This document shows, one piece after another, positions 22,642 through 31,225 of a stretch of DNA of 64,000 nt (positions are counted from its first letter, which is position 1; each line of letters starts with the position of its first letter). The notes under the pieces are model-generated. The model searched no databases. It saw only the letters and a list, made by a program, of their open reading frames with translations, and had not been told where the DNA came from. The stretch lies in contig MELC01000077.1 of NCBI GenBank assembly GCA_001767455.1, positions 1 to 64,000 of the forward strand. The letters run 5' to 3'. Source of the DNA: Acidobacteria bacterium RIFCSPLOWO2_12_FULL_66_21 (GTDB lineage Bacteria > Acidobacteriota > Vicinamibacteria > Vicinamibacterales > 2-12-FULL-66-21). Both the position numbers and the translations under genes were made by a program.

Positions 22642-23667
22642 TCACGGGGTGTAGAGAAAACGCGAGAGGCGGCCGCCTTCCCCCGCTCCCCAGCCAATCG
22701 CCCTGCGCGGCGCGAAGCTGAAGGCGTGGAACCCCGCGCACTCGATGGCGGTCCACGTGCGCCCGCCGTCCTGCGACAGGTCGGCGCCGGACGGCCCGAC
22801 GGCCACGAGCGTGGACTTCATGCCGGGGACGTACGCGACCGCGGATCGAAAGCCGGAGAGCCCGTGCTCCCGGACGAGCGTCCAGGTCGCGCCGCCGTCC
22901 GCCGTGAACGCGACGTTGTCCACCGCCTCGGCTTCCTTGCTGTAATTGCCGCCGACCACGACGCCGTGCGTGGCATCCCGGAACGCGACGGAGAAGATGC
23001 CGGTGGAAGCGTTGTGCGCGAGCGGCGTCTGGACCGCCGTCCACGTCCGGCCGCCGTCGAGCGACCGGAGCACGCGCGACGCCGTCGTGCCAATCCAGAT
23101 CCGATCGCCGCCGTCGGTCGCGATGTTCGTCCCGCTTCCCGCGAACGCCCCTTCGCCGTCGAGGGCCGGCGGCAGCCGCTCGGCCGGAATGCGGTTCCAC
23201 GAGCGCCCGCCGTTCGCGGTCGACAGGACGACGAACCTGCCATCCACCGAGTCGCTGAACGCGTAGCCGTGCCGAGGGTCGGCAAACGTCATCGCGTCCA
23301 GGAACACCTTCGGATCGGTGTTCGCGAACTGCAGCGTCCACGAAGCGCCGCCGTCGTCCGTCTTGTAGATGCGCGAGGTTTCGCCGGAACCGATGGAGAG
23401 CACGTACGCGACCGCGTCGCTCATCGCGTCCACGTCGCGGAAGTCGAGCTTCTCGGCGCCGGCAACCGGGCGGACCTGCCACGTCGCGCCGCCGTCGGTG
23501 GTGCGGACGACGGTGCCACGGCTCCCGCTCGCCCAGGCAATCCGATCGGAGACGGCGCTCACGCCGCGGAACCGGGCGGTGACTCCGCTCGACTGCGGCT
23601 CCCACTTCACCGCGGGAGCGCCGACCGCGAACGCCGCCGCCAGCAGGACCAGGAGGGCGCGACCCAT
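22642..23667 (-). CDS. secreted YCF48/BNR-repeat beta-propeller protein
   Basis: 341 residues. Signal peptide RALLVLLAAAFAVGAPAV. Six or seven blades carry the Asp-box/BNR-type motif T-x-D-G-G-x-T/S-W: TTDGGATWQVRP, TDDGGASWTLQF, STANGGRSWNRI, RSLDGGRTWTAV, FTADGGATWTLV, LSQDGGRTWTAI. This is the YCF48/sortilin-like propeller often called photosystem II stability factor-like, a binding scaffold rather than an enzyme. Its stop abuts the glycosyltransferase remnant, and the permease gene lies 13 bases upstream, so they may form one transcript. Confidence 0.85.
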   Translation of the reverse strand: MGRALLVLLAAAFAVGAPAVKWEPQSSGVTARFRGVSAVSDRIAWASGSRGTVVRTTDGGATWQVRPVAGAEKLDFRDVDAMSDAVAYVLSIGSGETSRIYKTDDGGASWTLQFANTDPKVFLDAMTFADPRHGYAFSDSVDGRFVVLSTANGGRSWNRIPAERLPPALDGEGAFAGSGTNIATDGGDRIWIGTTASRVLRSLDGGRTWTAVQTPLAHNASTGIFSVAFRDATHGVVVGGNYSKEAEAVDNVAFTADGGATWTLVREHGLSGFRSAVAYVPGMKSTLVAVGPSGADLSQDGGRTWTAIECAGFHAFSFAPRRAIGWGAGEGGRLSRFLYTP

Positions 23668-23680
23668 GTGTCGTGCGTGC

Positions 23681-24814
23681 CTAGATTTCCGTTTCCGCCG
23701 GCCCCGGGTCGCTCTCGTGGGAGAACGCGGACCGGAGCATCATCACGGCCGTGTAGATGACGACGACAATGACGAGCCACCTCACCGTGTCCAGCTCGAG
23801 AGACTTCACGATCGTGCCGGCCACATAGGACCCTACGATGCCACCGAGCGCCAAGCCAATCGCCGGGCGCAAGCTGTACGCCTTCTCCTTGATGAACTTC
23901 AGGCTGCCGACGGGCATCAGGAATGCGCACGATCCCATCATGATCGGGAACGCGGTCTTCTCGCTCATCCCGAGCAGGCCGACAAGGATCATGCACGGCG
24001 CATAGAGGCCTATTCCGAGCGACATCAGCGCGCCGAGGAGGAAGTTGCCCGCCACAGCGGTCGCGAGCCTGAGACCTCGGACGCCGACGGGCGCGCACTC
24101 GATCGCCAGTTCGCGTGCGACGCCTGAGGCCGGGAGCGTAATCCGGCCCCCGCTCCACGACCACCCGCTGCCTGCAACTTCCACGAAATCGCCGCTCGAT
24201 CCGGCAGGACGCTCGGTGACCTTGGTTGGCGTGAACATGCGCGAGGCCAGGTCGCCGGGGAGATCGACCGCCGTCGTATTCGCGGGGACGGTCTGGGACG
24301 TCGTGATCTCAGGGGTCGGAAACAAACTGAGATTGCGCATCGTGAAGAAGGCCGCCGCGGCGAGCAGCGCCGCGCCCATCCCGATCTGCACCTTGCGCTT
24401 CGGCCACCGCGCGATGACGCCCGCGCCCAGCCACGCGCCGAGCACCGCCGCGGCGATCATCGAGAAGAGTGTCGTGACGTCGGCCGGAATGACGGCGATG
24501 AAGATGAACGCCTGCGTGACCGTCGGCAGCGTGTGCCCCGCGTTCAACGTCCCGGGGATGATCCGATCCGGCACCATTTTCAGGAACTTGAACGCCGCGG
24601 TCGTCGTCGCGAACGAGCCGATGCCCAGTGCATCGAAGAAATTCGTCACGGTGCCCAACACGATTTGAATCGGCGTCGGGAAGCGCGCGTCGGTGGCGGG
24701 CGTGTGCTGCCCCCCCATGACGCGGCGCGCCGCCGCGACTGCCCGGGCCCAGAGCGCGACAAACACCACCGTCAGGGCGCCGAGGGCGGTGAGCAGGCCG
24801 GTGATCGGATTCAT
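23681..24814 (-). CDS. TauE/SafE-family (TSUP) anion permease
   Basis: 377 residues from ATG 24814, preceded on the minus strand by GGAGAG; longer upstream readings run into repeat DNA. Two TSUP halves are visible. The first is PIQIVLGTVTNFFDALGIGS through GAWLGAGVIARWPKRKVQIG. The second is VAGNFLLGALMSLGIGLYAP through GGIVGSYVAGTIVKSL, with G-x-x-x-G-x-L/Y pore-like motifs. Between them is a non-membrane insert of about 80 residues (TVPANTTAVDLPGD to ELAIECAPVG), unusual for the family and probably extracytoplasmic. Transported substrate (sulfite, sulfonate or similar) is not determinable. Confidence 0.85.
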   Translation of the reverse strand: MNPITGLLTALGALTVVFVALWARAVAAARRVMGGQHTPATDARFPTPIQIVLGTVTNFFDALGIGSFATTTAAFKFLKMVPDRIIPGTLNAGHTLPTVTQAFIFIAVIPADVTTLFSMIAAAVLGAWLGAGVIARWPKRKVQIGMGAALLAAAAFFTMRNLSLFPTPEITTSQTVPANTTAVDLPGDLASRMFTPTKVTERPAGSSGDFVEVAGSGWSWSGGRITLPASGVARELAIECAPVGVRGLRLATAVAGNFLLGALMSLGIGLYAPCMILVGLLGMSEKTAFPIMMGSCAFLMPVGSLKFIKEKAYSLRPAIGLALGGIVGSYVAGTIVKSLELDTVRWLVIVVVIYTAVMMLRSAFSHESDPGPAETEI

Positions 24815-24892
24815 GAGAAAGGCTCTCCTCCGTGTCCACGCGGCGCGCAAGGCACGCAACCGCCGCCGGGAAGGGGGGATGATAGCAGATAG

Positions 24893-25035
24893 TAGGCCCA
24901 GGAGCGGGCAGCGGGCAGCTGGCAGGGTAGCAGGCAGCGGGCAGCTGGCAGCTGGCAGTGAATCGAGCTGTCGAGCTGACACAGCGTGTCAGCGGGATCC
25001 GCTGCCCGCTGCCCGCTGCCTGCTTCCGTACTGCA
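24893..25035. repeat. heptanucleotide-word array in inverted arrangement (GGCAGCG/GGCAGCT)
   Basis: On the + strand GGCAGCGGGCAGCTGGCAG words (24906-24957) are followed, after TGACACAGCGTGTCA, by their complement CTGCCCGCTGCCCGCTGCC (25000-25021). Units are about 7 bp. The two arms can form a long hairpin between the divergent permease and methyltransferase genes. Confidence 0.75.
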
Positions 25036-25045
25036 TACTATTTGA

Positions 25046-25810
25046 ATGAACCCCGAAGATCCCTGGTCCCGGGTCGATTACCGCCGGTTGATTGCCTGGC
25101 CGCAGCGGATCGAGCGCGAGTGGCCGTTTCTGTCGGCCCGGCTGGAATCGGCGCCGTCCAGGCGCGTGCTCGACCTGGGCTGCGGGACCGGCGAGCACAG
25201 CCGGCACCTGGCCTCGCACGGCTACGACGTGGTCGGCATCGACGCGTCACCCGCGATGCTCGCGCGGGCCGGCGACGAGCCGCTGCCGCCCAACCTCCAT
25301 TTCATCGAGGGAGACATCGCCGATGTCGCGTCGCTCGTGGACGTCCCGGCGGGGGCGGCGATCTGCCTCGGGAATACGCTGCCGCATCTCGACGACGCGG
25401 CGCTGGCGCGACTGGCGCGCGGGCTGGCGGCCGCGCTCATCCCCGGCGCGCCGTTCGTGTTCCAGGTGCTGAACTACGAGCGCATCCGCGCGCACGGGAT
25501 CCGGTCCCTGCCGCTGAACTTCCGTAAGGACGATTCGGGAGGCGAGACGGTGTTCCTGCGCCTCATCGAGCCGCAGGAAGGCAACACCGTGATCTTCACT
25601 CCGACGACGCTGCGCTATGCGCCGGTGGAGGATCCGCCCGTGAGGGTGGTGACGGCGCGAAGCACGCGGCTGCGCGCGTGGACCTGGCCGGAGCTGCACG
25701 ACGCGTTCATCAGCGCCGGGTTCCAGCGCGTCGAGGTCGTGGGCGGCTTCGACGGATCCGCGTACGTGCCGTTCGAGTCGCCGGACGTGCTGGGGATAGC
25801 GGTGCGGTGA
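25046..25810 (+). CDS. class I SAM-dependent methyltransferase
   Basis: 254 residues from the ATG at 25046. Motif I is VLDLGCGTGEHSRHLASHG (AdoMet glycine loop), the motif II acid is in DVVGIDASPAML, and a motif III/IV region is GDIADVASLV and ICLGNTLPHL. The C-terminal beta-rich half (EGNTVIFTPTTLRYAP; LHDAFISAGFQRVEVVGGFD) is the lid found in small-molecule methyltransferases. Substrate unknown. It is flanked on both sides by heptanucleotide-word repeats and has no obvious operon partner. Confidence 0.9.
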   Translation: MNPEDPWSRVDYRRLIAWPQRIEREWPFLSARLESAPSRRVLDLGCGTGEHSRHLASHGYDVVGIDASPAMLARAGDEPLPPNLHFIEGDIADVASLVDVPAGAAICLGNTLPHLDDAALARLARGLAAALIPGAPFVFQVLNYERIRAHGIRSLPLNFRKDDSGGETVFLRLIEPQEGNTVIFTPTTLRYAPVEDPPVRVVTARSTRLRAWTWPELHDAFISAGFQRVEVVGGFDGSAYVPFESPDVLGIAVR

Positions 25811-25816
25811 TTTGAT

Positions 25817-25922
25817 TGCCAGCTTCCAGGTGCCAGCTTCCAGGTGCCAGCTTCCAGGTGCCAGCTTCCAGGTGCCAGCTTCCAGGTGCCAGCTTCCAGC
25901 TTCCAGCTTCCAGCGTCCAGTT
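25817..25922 (+). repeat. CCAGCTT/CCAGGTG heptanucleotide array
   Basis: About fourteen head-to-tail 7-bp words, CCAGCTT alternating with CCAGGTG and ending in a run of CCAGCTT. The array lies between the methyltransferase stop and the peroxiredoxin promoter region. Confidence 0.9.
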
Positions 25923-25984
25923 GCGGCCGGTCAGGCGGGGAATTGGATGCTGCCGGATTTCCGGCACCATGCTAGGATCAGCTC

Positions 25985-26575
25985 ATGCTGAAGCTTTTGT
26001 CCGCGTGCGCGGGCGCTGGACTGGGCGCAATCGCCCTGTCCGCCGTCCTGTCAGCGGGCGCCTCCTCCCAGGATCCGATCGAGTTGAAGGCCGGCGACCA
26101 GGCGCCGGACTTCGCCCTGCCGGGATCCGATGGCAAGGGTCACAAGCTGTCGGATTACAAGGGGAAGGTCGTCGTGCTGGCATGGTTCCCGAAAGCCTTC
26201 ACCGGTGGGTGAACGCTGCAGTGCAACTCGCTCCGTGAGAGCGGGTCGGCCCTGAAGGAATACGACATCGCCTACTTCATGGCGAGCGTCGACGATCCAA
26301 AGACGAACAAGGAGTTCGCCGAGAAAGAGCAGGCCGACTTCCCGATCCTGAGCGATCCGGAGAAGAAGGTCGCCGCGGCCTACGGCGTCGTGAACCCTGC
26401 CGACCCTGCCAGTCAGTATGCGAAGCGGTTCACGTTTTACATCGGCCCGGACGGGAAGATCCTCGACATCGACAAGGGGACGACCGGGAGAGGCGTGGCG
26501 GTCCGCACCGCGGGCGAGGACACCATCAAGAAGCTCGACGCGCTCGGGGTGAAGAAGAAGAAGCGCGTCGACTGA
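25985..26575 (+). CDS. selenocysteine-containing peroxiredoxin (AhpC/TSA, PrxQ/BCP-like), exported
   Basis: 196 residues with an in-frame TGA at 26210-26212 read as Sec76. Signal peptide LGAIALSAVLSAGASSQ. IELKAGDQAPDFALPGSDG and DYKGKVVVLAWFPKAFTGG are the AhpC/TSA N-terminal half. The peroxidatic site expected next (G-G-C-T-x-Q-C) reads GG-U-TLQC, so the TGA falls exactly on the peroxidatic cysteine and C80 is a plausible resolving cysteine. The protein continues in the same frame with MASVDDPKTNKEFAEKEQAD, FPILSDPEKKVAAAYGV and FYIGPDGKILDID, to 26575. A hairpin of bacterial SECIS type follows the TGA. An ordinary nonsense mutation is the alternative, but the position and hairpin argue against it. 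Confidence 0.9.
26226..26246 (+). promoter_or_regulatory. bSECIS element (selenocysteine insertion hairpin)
   Basis: ACTCGCTC (26226-26233) pairs with GAGCGGGT (26239-26246) over eight pairs, one of them U-G, around the five-base loop CGTGA. The loop begins 22 bases after the TGA, inside the 16-37 base range known for bacterial SECIS elements. It has a G among its first two bases, as the consensus requires. Confidence 0.85.
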
Positions 26576-26576
26576 T

Positions 26577-26726
26577 AATTCCAAACTCCAAATTCCAAAC
26601 TCCAAAGGCACTCCAAACTCCAAAGGCACTCCCAAACTCCAAACTTGTTTGAGATTTGGAATTTACACGTTGGAATTTGGATTTTGGAGTGCCTTTGGAA
26701 TTTGGAATTTGGAATTTGGAGTTAGA
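26577..26726. repeat. inverted CCAAACT/AGTTTGG-type heptad arrays between convergent genes
   Basis: Left arm (26578-26643): CCAAACT, CCAAATT and CCAAAGGCACT words. Right arm (26650-26723): TTTGGAATTTGGA-type words, their complement. They are separated only by GTTTGAG. The arms can form a long AT-rich hairpin between the 3' ends of the peroxiredoxin (+) and truA (-), well placed to end transcription from both sides. Confidence 0.85.
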
Positions 26727-26728
26727 TT

Positions 26729-27505
26729 TCAATCTCGAAAGACCGGCCTGAGAGGTCCAGGGCCGGTTTCTCCTGTGTACATCACCGCCTCGAGGAAGAG
26801 TCCGGCGGCCGGCGCGGCGAGCGCGGCCGGGCGCCGCGACGCCTCGCGCAGGAAGGCGGCGGCGTCGGCGGCCGTAAGATCGCCGCGGCCGATGGCGGCG
26901 AGGACGCCGACCATCCGGCGCACCATCTTCCAGAGGAAGTGCGAGCCCTGGATGCGCACGAGCACCAGCGCGCCCGCTTCGGCGACGTCCACGCCGGAGA
27001 CGAGCACCAGCGTGGACTTCTCCTCCGAATCGTCCGCGGTGTACCCTTCGAAGTCCTTCATCCCGACGAAGCCGGCCGCTGCTTCGCGCATCGCATCCAC
27101 GTCGAGCGCCTCGCGGATCCACCAGACGAACGGCTTCGCGAACGCCGTCCGCCGCCGTGAGATCTGATACAGGTAGCTGCGCGCGAGGGCGTCGTGCCGC
27201 GCGTGGAACCGATGCGGCGCCGTGTCGATCCTTCGGATGTGGATGTCGGCCGGCAGCTCGTCGTTGATCTTGCGGCGGAGCGACTCGGGCGGCAGGTCCG
27301 TGTAGAGTTCCAGGTGCGCCACCTGGCCGAGCGCGTGGACCCCGGCGTCGGTGCGGCTCGACCCGTACAGCTCGAACTCGCGACGCTTCGAGACCGTACG
27401 GACCGCGCGGTCGATCTCTCCCTGCACCGTCCGGGCGTTCTTCTGGATCTGCCACCCGCTGTAGCGCCCGCCGTTGTATTCGATCAGCAGTCTGAATCGC
27501 GGCAT
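26729..27505 (-). CDS. truA: tRNA pseudouridine synthase A (positions 38-40)
   Basis: 258 residues from ATG 27505 (MPRFRLLIEYNGGRYSGWQ). The catalytic Asp sits in GSSRTDAGVHALGQVAHLE. Other TruA blocks are INDELPADIHIRRI, FHARHDALARSYLYQI, FEGYTADDSEEKSTLV and GSHFLWKMVRRMVGVL, and the length is normal. It isomerises uridines in the anticodon stem of several tRNAs. It stands alone, with the inverted heptad array right after its stop. Confidence 0.96.
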   Translation of the reverse strand: MPRFRLLIEYNGGRYSGWQIQKNARTVQGEIDRAVRTVSKRREFELYGSSRTDAGVHALGQVAHLELYTDLPPESLRRKINDELPADIHIRRIDTAPHRFHARHDALARSYLYQISRRRTAFAKPFVWWIREALDVDAMREAAAGFVGMKDFEGYTADDSEEKSTLVLVSGVDVAEAGALVLVRIQGSHFLWKMVRRMVGVLAAIGRGDLTAADAAAFLREASRRPAALAAPAAGLFLEAVMYTGETGPGPLRPVFRD

Positions 27506-27840
27506 TGGCGTATGGAACGGAAAACGCAGAAGGTAGAACGTCGGTCTCTGCTTGCCGAGGTTCTCCCGGAACCACGCTGAGACGGGCCACGGCCTTTCAG
27601 GAAGATCACGAAGGACACCAAGGACACGAAGACAGTAGCACAGCGGGCTGAACCGTCGAGCCGTGCGCAACGCGCCCTGCCCCGCCGGTCCAGCCGTGTC
27701 TTCGTGCGTTGAAAGCCGTCGGCGCGTGCAGCGGGACACGACCGCTGGACCTCTCGACACGCTGAACAAGGACGAACGTCGAACGTCGAATGCGGTCGCA
27801 GTGTCACGCGCCCGCGTCGGATGATCTGTAGCGCAGCCCG
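27506..27840. other. 335-bp intergenic region ending in a REP-like half
   Basis: No gene seen. It contains degraded word repeats (AGAAGGTAGAACGTCGG near 27530; GGACACCAAGGACACGAAG near 27613; GAACGTCGAACGTCGAATG near 27775). At 27830-27853 there is TAGCGCAGCCCGTCAGGGCTGC, one arm of the REP-like palindrome seen again at 42073 and 60612, which overlaps the stop of the next gene. Confidence 0.6.
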
Positions 27841-29316
27841 TCAGGGCTGCCCGCGCACGCACGCGGCGTAAGCTTCGCTGGCTATCGCGGTGTCTTGAAA
27901 TCCGACGCCGGTCAGATCGGCGATCGTGATCTCGTCGTCGCGCGTCCGGCCCGGCTCGCGATGCGCGACGATCGAACCGAGTTCCCGGACATTCTCCCTG
28001 GTCAGCAGCGCGCCCTCGAGCGCGTGGCGGAGCTCGCCGAAGGCGGCGCACTGCGCGAGACGATCGACGGCGACGAGGTCCGCCCGGGCGAGGCACGCCG
28101 CGTCCAGTTCCTGCTTGCCCGGCGTGTCGGAGCCGACCGCGGTCACGTGCAGGCCCTCGTGCAGCCATTCGGCGCGCACGATTGGCGCGCGCGCCGGCGT
28201 GGCGGTGATCAGCACGTCGGCGGCGCGGCAGACCGCCTCGGGCCCGCTGGCGGGCTGGGCGTCGTAGCCGTCCGCTCGCATCTCGCGGCAATACCGCTCG
28301 AGGTGCTGGCGCGTCGGGCTCCAGCAGACGAGGCGGGTGAACGCGCGGACCACGCGCAGGCACTGCACCTGGACGCGCGCCTGGACGCCGGATCCGATCA
28401 CGCCAACCGTGCCGATCGCGCGGCAGGCCAGCACGCCGGCGGCGACCGCGCCGGCGGCGCCGGTCCGCAGATCCGTCAGGAACCCGTTGTCGAGAAGCAA
28501 CGCGGCGGGCAATCCCGTGGAGGCATCGAGCACGACCATCAGCCCCGATCCGCTCGGCAGGCCGCGCGCCGGATTGTCATAAAACCCTGAGGCGATCTTG
28601 ACGGCGATGTGCGGCACGCCCGTGATGTGCGCCGTTTTGACGTGAAACTCCCCGTGGGCGCCGGGTATCTCGAGGTTGATGACCGTGGGCACGAGTGTCC
28701 GGCCCTCCCCATCGGCGCGGAACGCGTCCCGGATCACGTCAACCGCCCGCGCCGTCGTCATCGCCTCTCGCAGCGCCGCTTCCTCGATAATCGGGATCAT
28801 CGCTCGCCGGCGACCCTCTTTTCCGTGTACTTCCGTGCCTTCCGTGCTGCCGTGTTCTTCCGTGCCTTCCGTGTCCTTCCGTGTTTCCGTGTGGCCGTGT
28901 TCTTCCGTGCCTTCCGTGTCCTTCCGTGTTTCCGTGTGGCCGTGTTGCGCGACGGCGTCGATTTCCACTCGCAGGCCAGGGCCCGGAAGGCCGGCCACCT
29001 GCACCGTCGTCCGCGCCGGGCGATGGCCGCCGAACATCCGCGCGTACACGGCGTTCATCTTCGGGAACTCCGCCATGTCGATCAGGAAAACGCCGCAGCG
29101 GATCACGTGGGCGAGATCGGAGCCGGCCGCTTCGAGAATCGCCTGGACGTTGCGCAGGGCCTGTTCGGTCTGGGTCTCGACGTCAGGCGCCACGTGGCCG
29201 GTGCCCGGCTCGCGGCCGGACTGGCCCGATACGAAAACGAGTTCTCCGAATGCGATGCCGGGCGAGTAGGGCCCGACCGGCGAAGGAAGGTTGGATGCGG
29301 TCACGGACTTCAGCAT
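27841..29316 (-). CDS. RidA-like domain fused in frame to an ornithine-cyclodeaminase/mu-crystallin domain
   Basis: 491 residues from ATG 29316. Residues 1-124 are a YjgF/RidA-like domain (LPSPVGPYSPGIAFGELVFV; GQSGREPGTG; closing GLRVEIDAVAQ). The position of the imine-binding Arg of RidA (V-E-V-A-R-L-P) reads VQVAGLP, so it is not canonical RidA. Residues 125-172 are a linker translated from TTCCGTG-type repeat DNA (HTETRKDTEGTEEH repeated). Residues 173-491 are a complete OCD domain: VKIASGFYDNPARGLPSGSG, the NAD loop IGTVGVIGSGVQARVQVQCL, and AVGSDTPGKQELDAACLARA. The OCD part has its own Met at 28800 and could also be made separately. The TGA stop comes from the REP-like element. Confidence 0.8.
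   Translation of the reverse strand: MLKSVTASNLPSPVGPYSPGIAFGELVFVSGQSGREPGTGHVAPDVETQTEQALRNVQAILEAAGSDLAHVIRCGVFLIDMAEFPKMNAVYARMFGGHRPARTTVQVAGLPGPGLRVEIDAVAQHGHTETRKDTEGTEEHGHTETRKDTEGTEEHGSTEGTEVHGKEGRRRAMIPIIEEAALREAMTTARAVDVIRDAFRADGEGRTLVPTVINLEIPGAHGEFHVKTAHITGVPHIAVKIASGFYDNPARGLPSGSGLMVVLDASTGLPAALLLDNGFLTDLRTGAAGAVAAGVLACRAIGTVGVIGSGVQARVQVQCLRVVRAFTRLVCWSPTRQHLERYCREMRADGYDAQPASGPEAVCRAADVLITATPARAPIVRAEWLHEGLHVTAVGSDTPGKQELDAACLARADLVAVDRLAQCAAFGELRHALEGALLTRENVRELGSIVAHREPGRTRDDEITIADLTGVGFQDTAIASEAYAACVRGQP
28806..28944. repeat. TTCCGTG-word array forming a coding linker
   Basis: Words TTCCGTGT, CTTCCGTGCC and GTGGCCGTG repeat across 28828-28944. A 42-bp super-unit (TTCCGTGTCCTTCCGTGTTT and following) occurs twice. 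On the minus strand it is open and encodes the Thr/Glu/His-rich linker between the two enzyme domains. Confidence 0.85.
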
Positions 29317-29333
29317 GCCGCATGCTAGCAGAT

Positions 29334-31076
29334 CTACTTTCCCGTCACCCTGAGCAGCTCCGACACGGTGGTGATGCCGCCGAGCACCTTTTCGATCGCG
29401 GCATCCCGCAGCGTCCGCATGCCCTCGCGGCGCGCAGCCTCCAGCACGTCCGGCGACGGCGCCTGCCGCGCGACGAGCGCGCGGATCTTCTCCGAGATCG
29501 GCATCAACTGGAAGATGCCGTCGCGCCCCGAGTACCCGGTCTGGCGGCAGTGCAGGCAGCCGGCGCCGCGTCGCAGCGGATGGCTCGCCAGCACGTCCAT
29601 CCCCATGCCGAGCGCCGCGGCCTCCTCCCCGGTCGCCGTGTATGCCTCGCTGCAGTGCGGGCAGTTCACGCGCACGAGCCGCTGCGCCACGATGCCGATC
29701 ACCGTCGACAGGACGAGGAAGTGCGGGACACCGAGGTCGAGCAGCCGCGTGATCGCCGACGGCGCGTCGTTCGTGTGAAGCGTCGAGAGCACGAGATGGC
29801 CGGTGAGGGCCGCCTGCACGGCGTTCTCGGCCGTCTCGGTGTCGCGGATCTCGCCGACCATGATGATGTCGGGATCCTGCCGCAGCACCGTGCGCAGCGC
29901 GTTGGCGAACGTCAGGTCGATGGCGGGCCGAACGGCCACCTGGTTCAGGTCTTCGTGCACCATCTCGATCGGATCCTCGATCGTGACGATGTTCACTTCG
30001 GGCCTGGACAGGTGCTTCAGCACCGAATAGAGCGTCGTGGTCTTGCCGCTGCCGGTCGGGCCGGTGACGAGGATGATCCCGTGCGTATGGCCGAGGAACC
30101 GCTCGAACACCTCGAGGTCCGCCGGGGAGAAACCGAGCCGATCGATGCGCGTCAGCAGGATGTCGGGATCGAAGATGCGCAGCACCGCCTTCTCCCCGAA
30201 CGCCGTCGGCATCGTGGACACGCGCAGCTCGATTTCCCGTCCTCCCTGCTCGCGCTTGATCCGGCCGTCCTGGGGGCGGCGTTTCTCGGCGAGGTTGCAC
30301 CCCGACAGGAGCTTGATGCGCGAGATGATCGCCTGGTAGACGATGCGAGGGATCACGTGGACGTCGTGCAGCATGCCGTCGATGCGGAGGCGCACGAGCG
30401 TCGCGGTGCGCTTGGGCTCGAAGTGGATGTCGGAGGCGCGCTGCTCGAACGCGTAGTTCAGCAGGTGATCGAGCGCCTTGACCACCGGCGCCGCCGCCGG
30501 GTCCATCTCGTCGGCTTGTGCGGAGAGGTACTCCTGGTTGCCCAGGTCGAACGACGGCAGCCGGCGCGCGGCGAGCTGCTTCTCCGCCGTCTTGAGGCTG
30601 GTGCGGAGGTCGTAGAAGTTCTTCGTGACGGCGTCGACGTCCGTCCGCGTCGCGACCACGCGCTCGATCTCCAGGCCGCTCACGTTCTTGAGGTCGTCGG
30701 CGGGAAAGGGACCCAGGGGATCGTGCACGGCCACCGTCAGCGTCGTGGACGTCTTGGCAATCGCGACCAGGCCGTGTCGCCGCGCGAACGCGGCGGAGAG
30801 CGCGCCGGTGACGACGTCGAGGTCGAGCTCCAGCGGATTGATCTTCACGAAGCGCAAGCCCGTGAACGCGGCCAGCGCTTCGGCCACCTGGACCTCGGAG
30901 GCGAGCTTCATCTCGACCATGGCCGGGACCACCGCCACCGAGTTCGCGCGGGCGAATCGGCGCACGCGCTCGGCCTGCTCGCGCGTGAGCACCTTGCGGA
31001 ACATGAGGATCTGCAGCAGGTCGGCGCTGGCGGCCGGGCTCTGGACTGAGGGGCCCGGCTTCCGGGGGATGGCCAT
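29334..31076 (-). CDS. type IV pilus / type II secretion assembly ATPase (PilB/GspE/PulE family)
   Basis: 580 residues. N-terminal MshEN-like domain (LTREQAERVRRFARANSV ... VAEALAAFTGLRFVKI). The GspE core has Walker A at residues 339-347 (VTGPTGSGKTTTL), Asp box IVTIEDPIEMVHEDLNQV, Walker B DPDIIMVGEIRDTETAEN and His box TGHLVLSTLHTNDA. A tetracysteine zinc motif follows (NCPHCSEAY ... GCLHCRQTGYSG). It hydrolyses ATP in a hexamer at the cytoplasmic face to drive pilin or pseudopilin assembly. No other pilus gene is in the window. It lies 17 bases upstream of the RidA/OCD frame and may share its transcript. Confidence 0.93.
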   Translation of the reverse strand: MAIPRKPGPSVQSPAASADLLQILMFRKVLTREQAERVRRFARANSVAVVPAMVEMKLASEVQVAEALAAFTGLRFVKINPLELDLDVVTGALSAAFARRHGLVAIAKTSTTLTVAVHDPLGPFPADDLKNVSGLEIERVVATRTDVDAVTKNFYDLRTSLKTAEKQLAARRLPSFDLGNQEYLSAQADEMDPAAAPVVKALDHLLNYAFEQRASDIHFEPKRTATLVRLRIDGMLHDVHVIPRIVYQAIISRIKLLSGCNLAEKRRPQDGRIKREQGGREIELRVSTMPTAFGEKAVLRIFDPDILLTRIDRLGFSPADLEVFERFLGHTHGIILVTGPTGSGKTTTLYSVLKHLSRPEVNIVTIEDPIEMVHEDLNQVAVRPAIDLTFANALRTVLRQDPDIIMVGEIRDTETAENAVQAALTGHLVLSTLHTNDAPSAITRLLDLGVPHFLVLSTVIGIVAQRLVRVNCPHCSEAYTATGEEAAALGMGMDVLASHPLRRGAGCLHCRQTGYSGRDGIFQLMPISEKIRALVARQAPSPDVLEAARREGMRTLRDAAIEKVLGGITTVSELLRVTGK

Positions 31077-31225
31077 GGATTGCGGCGATTATACGCTTGG
31101 TGTTCGTTGGGTGCTGGGTCGACGAGATCGTGAAGGGCCGCCGGACGGACGAACAGCGGCGCGGTGTCCGCCGCCGCAGAGGACACCGGAAAGTAGGTGA
31201 TGCCGGCCGGATTCGCTGAACCCCT

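Noticed and set aside
25817-25922. CRISPR array candidate
   Set aside because: 7-bp words without unique spacers; belongs to the heptanucleotide arrays.
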